Positions 5,450-9,061 of a DNA stretch of 9,061 nt are shown here, piece after piece. A program made the position numbers and the translations under genes. The stretch is from positions 1-9,061 of the forward strand of contig CAZKUN010000325.1 of assembly GCA_964555935.1 (NCBI GenBank), read 5' to 3'. This DNA comes from CAZKUN01 sp964555935. Lineage in GTDB: Bacteria; Armatimonadota; Zipacnadia; Zipacnadales; VGFC01. The notes under the pieces are model-generated. The model was not told where the DNA came from. It did not search any database and saw nothing but the letters and a program-made list of their open reading frames with translations. Position 1 is the stretch's first letter, and each line of letters opens with the position of its first letter.

Positions 5450-5850
5450 CGGCCCGAATCCTCCCGCGGGCCGCTGAGCGTGACGTTGTCGAGTTCTGGC
5501 GCGCCGACTCGCCCCATCGATGAAGCGACACGGATACGGATGGCCTTGAGTGTCGACAGCACGTCGACTATCTCGTCCTCACCCGACGGTTCGTGGCCGA
5601 AGTCGACGGCGGGGTACCGCCGCCGGGGATCCATCCGCCGCCAAACGCCGGATTCGTCGAGCGAGAAGCTGTAAGGCGCCCAGACAACTCCGGGGCCGTA
5701 GCTTCTCCTGCTCAAGAGCGTGCCATGAGCGCCGACCAGATGCACGTCGATGCACATCGGGTCTTTGAGGCGGCTGGCTCTGGCGTCTGCGCCAAGTCGG
5801 CGCGTTTCGCCGCGCGTGGTGATTGAGGCAACTGGTACAGGCGCAGAGGA
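5446..5850 (-). pseudogene. C-terminal part of a laminin-B-like (laminin IV) domain
   Basis: Clear similarity runs through DVHLVGAHGTLLS, then WAPYSFSLDESGVWRR, then DEIVDVLSTLKAIRIRVASS and ELDNVTLSG. This matches the second half of laminin-B domains, whose pattern is VGxxG...W-xx-Y-xx-LDES-xx-W...VL-xx-LxxLxIR...LDNV-x-L. In bacteria this domain occurs in secreted or surface proteins and is thought to bind carbohydrate. The expected N-terminal half (the FLGDxSxxYGxxLxFDL region) and any signal peptide are missing. The frame is closed upstream by a TGA at 5853-5851. The only ATG (5757) lies inside the domain and lacks a Shine-Dalgarno, so a decayed or truncated gene is most likely. The domain call is by eye. 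Confidence 0.55.
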
Positions 5851-6025
5851 TCACTGCGGCGACGGCGGCCGGAGGCCAGTACTGCGCCGGAGCGAGTGTG
5901 CTGGGACCACGATTGCGACGGCAGTGTTGGCACCGGCGGCACCCGCAACTGGTGTAGGCGCCCGAGGAGCCCTGGGGCCAGACGCGGCGAGGGCACACCA
6001 CTGGGCGTGACCGTCCCGCATCTCC
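5851..6025. other. gene-free spacer between the glycosidase-like gene and the laminin-B-like fragment
   Basis: No convincing gene, terminator or promoter was found. Leftward open frames here are Arg/Pro/Ala-rich and look like chance frames in G+C-rich DNA. One contains a Cys cluster (SCGCRRCQHC), but nothing around it supports a zinc-binding protein. The missing front half of the laminin-B-like domain was looked for here and not seen. Confidence 0.5.
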
Positions 6026-8935
6026 CTACTGCAGGCCCACGATCAGACCCGCGACCTGACGACGGGCGTCGTCCAAATCGCCTCCACGCAGTTCGCCGGG
6101 ACCGTCGATGCCGATCGGCGCTAGGATTCGTCCGAGCCGCTCACCAGCCGCCCTGCCGGCAGCGACCTGCTCGGGGTCCTTGGAAGCAAGCGCATCGTCG
6201 ATCGCCTGGCGGAGCGTGTAGACGTACCGGAGATCGTCGACGCCCTCCCGGACACCCTCGTAGGCGGGTATGGGAATCGGGACATCCTCACCGGGGTAGA
6301 CCGCGCCCGTCTCGCGCATCGTGTTGTCCAGGTCAAACCACGGATTCCCCTTGGCCCACGCGTAGACCCACATGTACTTGCCGACGGCGCCGGTCTTCCA
6401 GAACCGAAAGCCGCAGTTGTAGCGCAACTGGAACGCGCTGCCGCCGTAGACTCCCCCGTACTCGAAGGGCACGTCGCCGGCGGCACGCGTCTCGGCAACT
6501 CGCTGCTCCGTCAGCGACGCGTAGCAGCGGACGTCGAGCCAGTCGTCGAGGACCTGTGCACTGTGGTCCGCGCAGGTGATGAAGGTCTTCGCTTCCGGGA
6601 CGACCCGCTTGATCAGCTCGCAGAGGTACTTGGTGGTCTCGAGCGCGTCCCCGCCGGGCTCGTCCCATGGATAGAAGTAGATCTCCGGCCACCCGCGCCT
6701 CTTCGCCTCCGCCCAGGCCGCGCCGTAGAAGTCGGCCACGCCCGCTTCGAAGGCCTCCGATCGAATCTCGACGCCGAGGGTCTGGGCCACCTGGTGCCAC
6801 GCCTTGAAGACCGGGATCGGACCCACAATCCCGTACCGACGCTTCAGTCGCACCAGCCTGTCGAACGCGGTGAAGTCGTACTCGCACCCACCGTCGGCTC
6901 GGGGAACGAACCTGGCCCCGAAGCCGTACGATTGCAGCCCGGTGACGCCGTGCCGCTGCATGTCCTCGAACTGCTGCTCGATGGAGGTCTCCGGGTCCAT
7001 CAAGTATCCGGCCGGACTCCAGAAGAAGCCCACATGACGGTTCGGCGGGCTTGCGAGCCGGAATGGCAGCACATCCAGGACCACCTCAACAGAGCAAGCC
7101 TCGGCGTCTCTCGCCGTGAAGGTCAGTTGGCCCTCGTAGCGTCCGGGCCGCGCATTGTCGGGTACGTGGATCGTGGCCCACCAGAACGCCGTTCTCCCGT
7201 CGGCGAGGCGGCTTGGCCCAGTGTGCACCAGAGCCTGGGGCCCAATGCGGTACTGCCCCTTCACGCTGGTGGTCCAGCTCAGGGGCCCGAACATCACGCT
7301 GCGGACGTCGCAGTGGGCGGCCGGGATCACTCCCCCCGACCCGACAAGGTCGGAGCACACGACGTCACACTGCGCGAGATCGCGCAGGGGACGGATCGCC
7401 AACACGATCGGCTCGCGCTCGCCTGGTGTGGCCTGCAGTTCCGCTCTGATACTGGTCTGCTCTGGCTCGGGCAGGGCGCCCGGGAAAAGGTCGTCCTGGT
7501 AGTCCGGGCAGAAGGCAATGTAGCCCCGCTCTCGGTCCGCCTGCGACGGTATGTAGCTTGTCCTCTCGGCCCGCGTGCCGCCACGCGCATCGACCTCAGA
7601 CTCCAGACGCTCTTCCGGGAGGTTCGCGAACTCGACCTCCCGTGGGTCCTCGGCGAGCGAACAGACGGGCAAGTAGTATGCCTCTAGCAGCGCCCGCTCC
7701 AGCCTCTGAGCGGCGGCGTGGGATCGCGCCGGGATGACGGCCAGCCCGTTTAGCAGGAAGTAGTCGCCGGTAATGTCGATGCTCAGCCGCCCGTCCTCGA
7801 CCTCGGTGCGAAGGCCGCGGTAGTGCATGCTCGACCAGCCCAGCACGGCGTCTTGGGCCTTCAGCGAGCTGTTGAGAGGTACCAGAGTCCCCTCCGCCCG
7901 TATGACGGGTGAACCGGACTCTTCGGGCCACGCCGCGCCGCCGATGATGAAGAGCAGGGAGTACGGCCCGTTCGGGACATCCACCTCGAACCGGACCCGC
8001 AGACCGCCCTCGGCCGCAGACCGCCCCTCCACGTAGTCGCGCTGTAGAACCGGGTATTGTGCGCCGAGGATGCCGTCGGCGAGGACCCCGCCACGATCCC
8101 GCCAGCCATACCCTCTCTCGGGATCGTATCGGTCGGCGGCGGAGACCGCTGTGAAGCCGCCGTCCTCCCACACGGGGCTGTCCGGCGGGCCGAAGTCGAA
8201 CGCCCGGCTGCCCCGCGGCAACCTCCACCGCCGGGGCAGGCCCGGCACTTTGGACCGCTGCGCCGCCGCCACGTCCTCGCGGCTCAGCACGCCACCTCCG
8301 GGCATGACGTAGCGGATGCCCTCTCCCGAGAACCGCACCGCATCCATGGTCACGTAGAGGCGATGGGTCTCCTCAATCGTCAGCACATGTCGCGGTTGCT
8401 GCCGGAGATACCAGAGCGGCACGACGAAGCGGGCGGCGTGCCAGGACTGCTCATCTGCGTAGAGGTCCATCTGCGCCACCAGGAGATCGTTCCAGCTGAT
8501 GCGGCAACGTCGTGAACCGTGGTCGTAGGTCATGTAGTCGAACTCGACGGTCAGGTCCTCTGATGCCTGCCGGCTGTCAAGCTCGAACTCGATGGCGTCG
8601 TTGCTCCGGTAGTACCCCTTCGGTATCTGGCCGCTGCCGAGGAGGAAGCCCTTCGCATCTCCAGGCAGGCCGGCATCGAGTCCGCCGGCCCGGGCGCCGT
8701 GGACGGTCGCCACATCGGGGTTGTAGGCGCGGATCAGCTCCGGCGAGTTCCCGGTGAGGACATACATCGTCGGGTTGGGTGCCGCGAGGTCATCCTGCAG
8801 AACGTCTGGGGCAAACGCGAGATCGTCGGCCGTCAGCGTGCGGGGATCGCCTGTCTGTGGGTGGGCTGCCGTCGCGAGTGTTACGACACAGGCACACACT
8901 GCGAGAAACAACGCTCTCGTGGTCCACTTGCGCAT
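6026..8935 (-). CDS. secreted GH123/DUF4091-like glycoside hydrolase (969 aa)
   Basis: ATG 8935 has GAGG 5 bases upstream and begins a signal peptide (MRKWTTRALFLAVCACVV, cleavage near residue 24). Residues ~100-205 look like a beta-sandwich. Residues ~242-400 form a second sandwich of the type opening FDFGPPDSPV...YDPERGYGW, seen in carbohydrate-binding modules next to lyases and esterases. Residues ~480-630 resemble the beta-rich N-domain of GH123-like proteins. Residues ~635-920 are a TIM-barrel-like domain with FYPWDEPGG, in which Asp758-Glu759 match the adjacent Asp-Glu pair of GH123 N-acetyl-galactosaminidases that use substrate-assisted catalysis. MWVYAWAKGNPWFD and REGVDDLRYVYTL are typical DUF4091 C-terminal motifs. 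It probably acts outside the cytoplasm on a glycan; the exact substrate cannot be read. The gene is intact and in a run of leftward genes. Confidence 0.85.
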   Translation of the reverse strand: MRKWTTRALFLAVCACVVTLATAAHPQTGDPRTLTADDLAFAPDVLQDDLAAPNPTMYVLTGNSPELIRAYNPDVATVHGARAGGLDAGLPGDAKGFLLGSGQIPKGYYRSNDAIEFELDSRQASEDLTVEFDYMTYDHGSRRCRISWNDLLVAQMDLYADEQSWHAARFVVPLWYLRQQPRHVLTIEETHRLYVTMDAVRFSGEGIRYVMPGGGVLSREDVAAAQRSKVPGLPRRWRLPRGSRAFDFGPPDSPVWEDGGFTAVSAADRYDPERGYGWRDRGGVLADGILGAQYPVLQRDYVEGRSAAEGGLRVRFEVDVPNGPYSLLFIIGGAAWPEESGSPVIRAEGTLVPLNSSLKAQDAVLGWSSMHYRGLRTEVEDGRLSIDITGDYFLLNGLAVIPARSHAAAQRLERALLEAYYLPVCSLAEDPREVEFANLPEERLESEVDARGGTRAERTSYIPSQADRERGYIAFCPDYQDDLFPGALPEPEQTSIRAELQATPGEREPIVLAIRPLRDLAQCDVVCSDLVGSGGVIPAAHCDVRSVMFGPLSWTTSVKGQYRIGPQALVHTGPSRLADGRTAFWWATIHVPDNARPGRYEGQLTFTARDAEACSVEVVLDVLPFRLASPPNRHVGFFWSPAGYLMDPETSIEQQFEDMQRHGVTGLQSYGFGARFVPRADGGCEYDFTAFDRLVRLKRRYGIVGPIPVFKAWHQVAQTLGVEIRSEAFEAGVADFYGAAWAEAKRRGWPEIYFYPWDEPGGDALETTKYLCELIKRVVPEAKTFITCADHSAQVLDDWLDVRCYASLTEQRVAETRAAGDVPFEYGGVYGGSAFQLRYNCGFRFWKTGAVGKYMWVYAWAKGNPWFDLDNTMRETGAVYPGEDVPIPIPAYEGVREGVDDLRYVYTLRQAIDDALASKDPEQVAAGRAAGERLGRILAPIGIDGPGELRGGDLDDARRQVAGLIVGLQ

Positions 8936-9061
8936 GGTGACCTCGACTCCGCGGTTCGCGTCTCGGGCCGACCGGTCGTGGCGTAACCGATCCCGTCCGC
9001 ATAGACCCGGGATTGCCCATATGGAACTGGGCGCCCCGGCGTTGGCTGAGCAGTCAGCTGT
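8936..9061. other. upstream region of the glycosidase-like gene
   Basis: Apart from the ribosome binding site at 8941-8944 (GAGG on the minus strand), no convincing promoter boxes, operator or gene were seen in these bases. The regulatory region may extend past the window edge. Confidence 0.4.

Noticed and set aside
5712..6001. Cys-rich frame (SCGCRRCQHC) as a zinc-ribbon membrane protein
   Set aside because: Cysteines come from a G+C-rich TGC-containing stretch; no Shine-Dalgarno, no conserved spacing, and overlapping frames are equally open.
6563..7687. Plus-strand open frame (374 codons) inside the glycosidase-like gene
   Set aside because: Antisense shadow; the minus frame carries signal peptide, catalytic motif and family motifs over 969 residues.

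Overview
The window looks like a bacterial chromosome segment of high G+C content. The bacterial signs are a consensus sigma-70 promoter, a tRNA-Leu gene with an encoded CCA end, Shine-Dalgarno sites and IS3-type transposase debris. The lineage cannot be fixed from sequence alone. Large secreted GH123/DUF4091-like proteins and a laminin-B-like domain are typical of uncultured polysaccharide-degrading groups such as Planctomycetota, Armatimonadota or Hydrogenedentota, but this is only a guess.

Layout. Positions 1-120 hold the start of a leftward gene with a Pro/Thr-rich N-terminus. Positions 207-381 are a complete tRNA-Leu(CAA) transcription unit with promoter, tRNA and intrinsic terminator. 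Positions 382-668 have no gene but carry a dense set of inverted repeats. Positions 669-2565 form a rightward, tightly packed three-gene unit: a winged-helix replication-initiator-like protein, a 22-codon ORF coupled to its stop, and a PC4-like single-stranded-DNA-binding protein. Facing it, at 2453-3618, is a broken leftward gene with helix-turn-helix repeats and a ParB-like domain. Near 3627-3696 is a possible transposase C-terminal scrap that seems to end the mobile segment. From 3697 onward everything runs leftward. There is a secreted alpha/alpha-toroid protein (405 aa), a truncated IS3 orfA, a small coiled-coil ORF, a laminin-B-like domain fragment, and a 969-aa secreted multidomain glycoside-hydrolase-like protein.

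How the parts fit. Positions ~382-3700 read as the remains of a plasmid- or phage-like element lying beside a tRNA gene. It has replication and partition/regulatory genes but no recognisable integrase. The most interesting point is inside the replication gene. Four copies of a 23-bp near-palindrome (1203-1330) lie just after the part coding for the winged-helix domain, and a 50-bp G+C-poor stretch follows. One copy is in a different reading frame from the other three, so the repeat looks conserved as DNA and not as protein. This matches the arrangement of the phage lambda O gene, where the initiator gene contains its own origin. The right half is ordinary chromosome for a carbohydrate-degrading bacterium, scarred by insertion-sequence activity.
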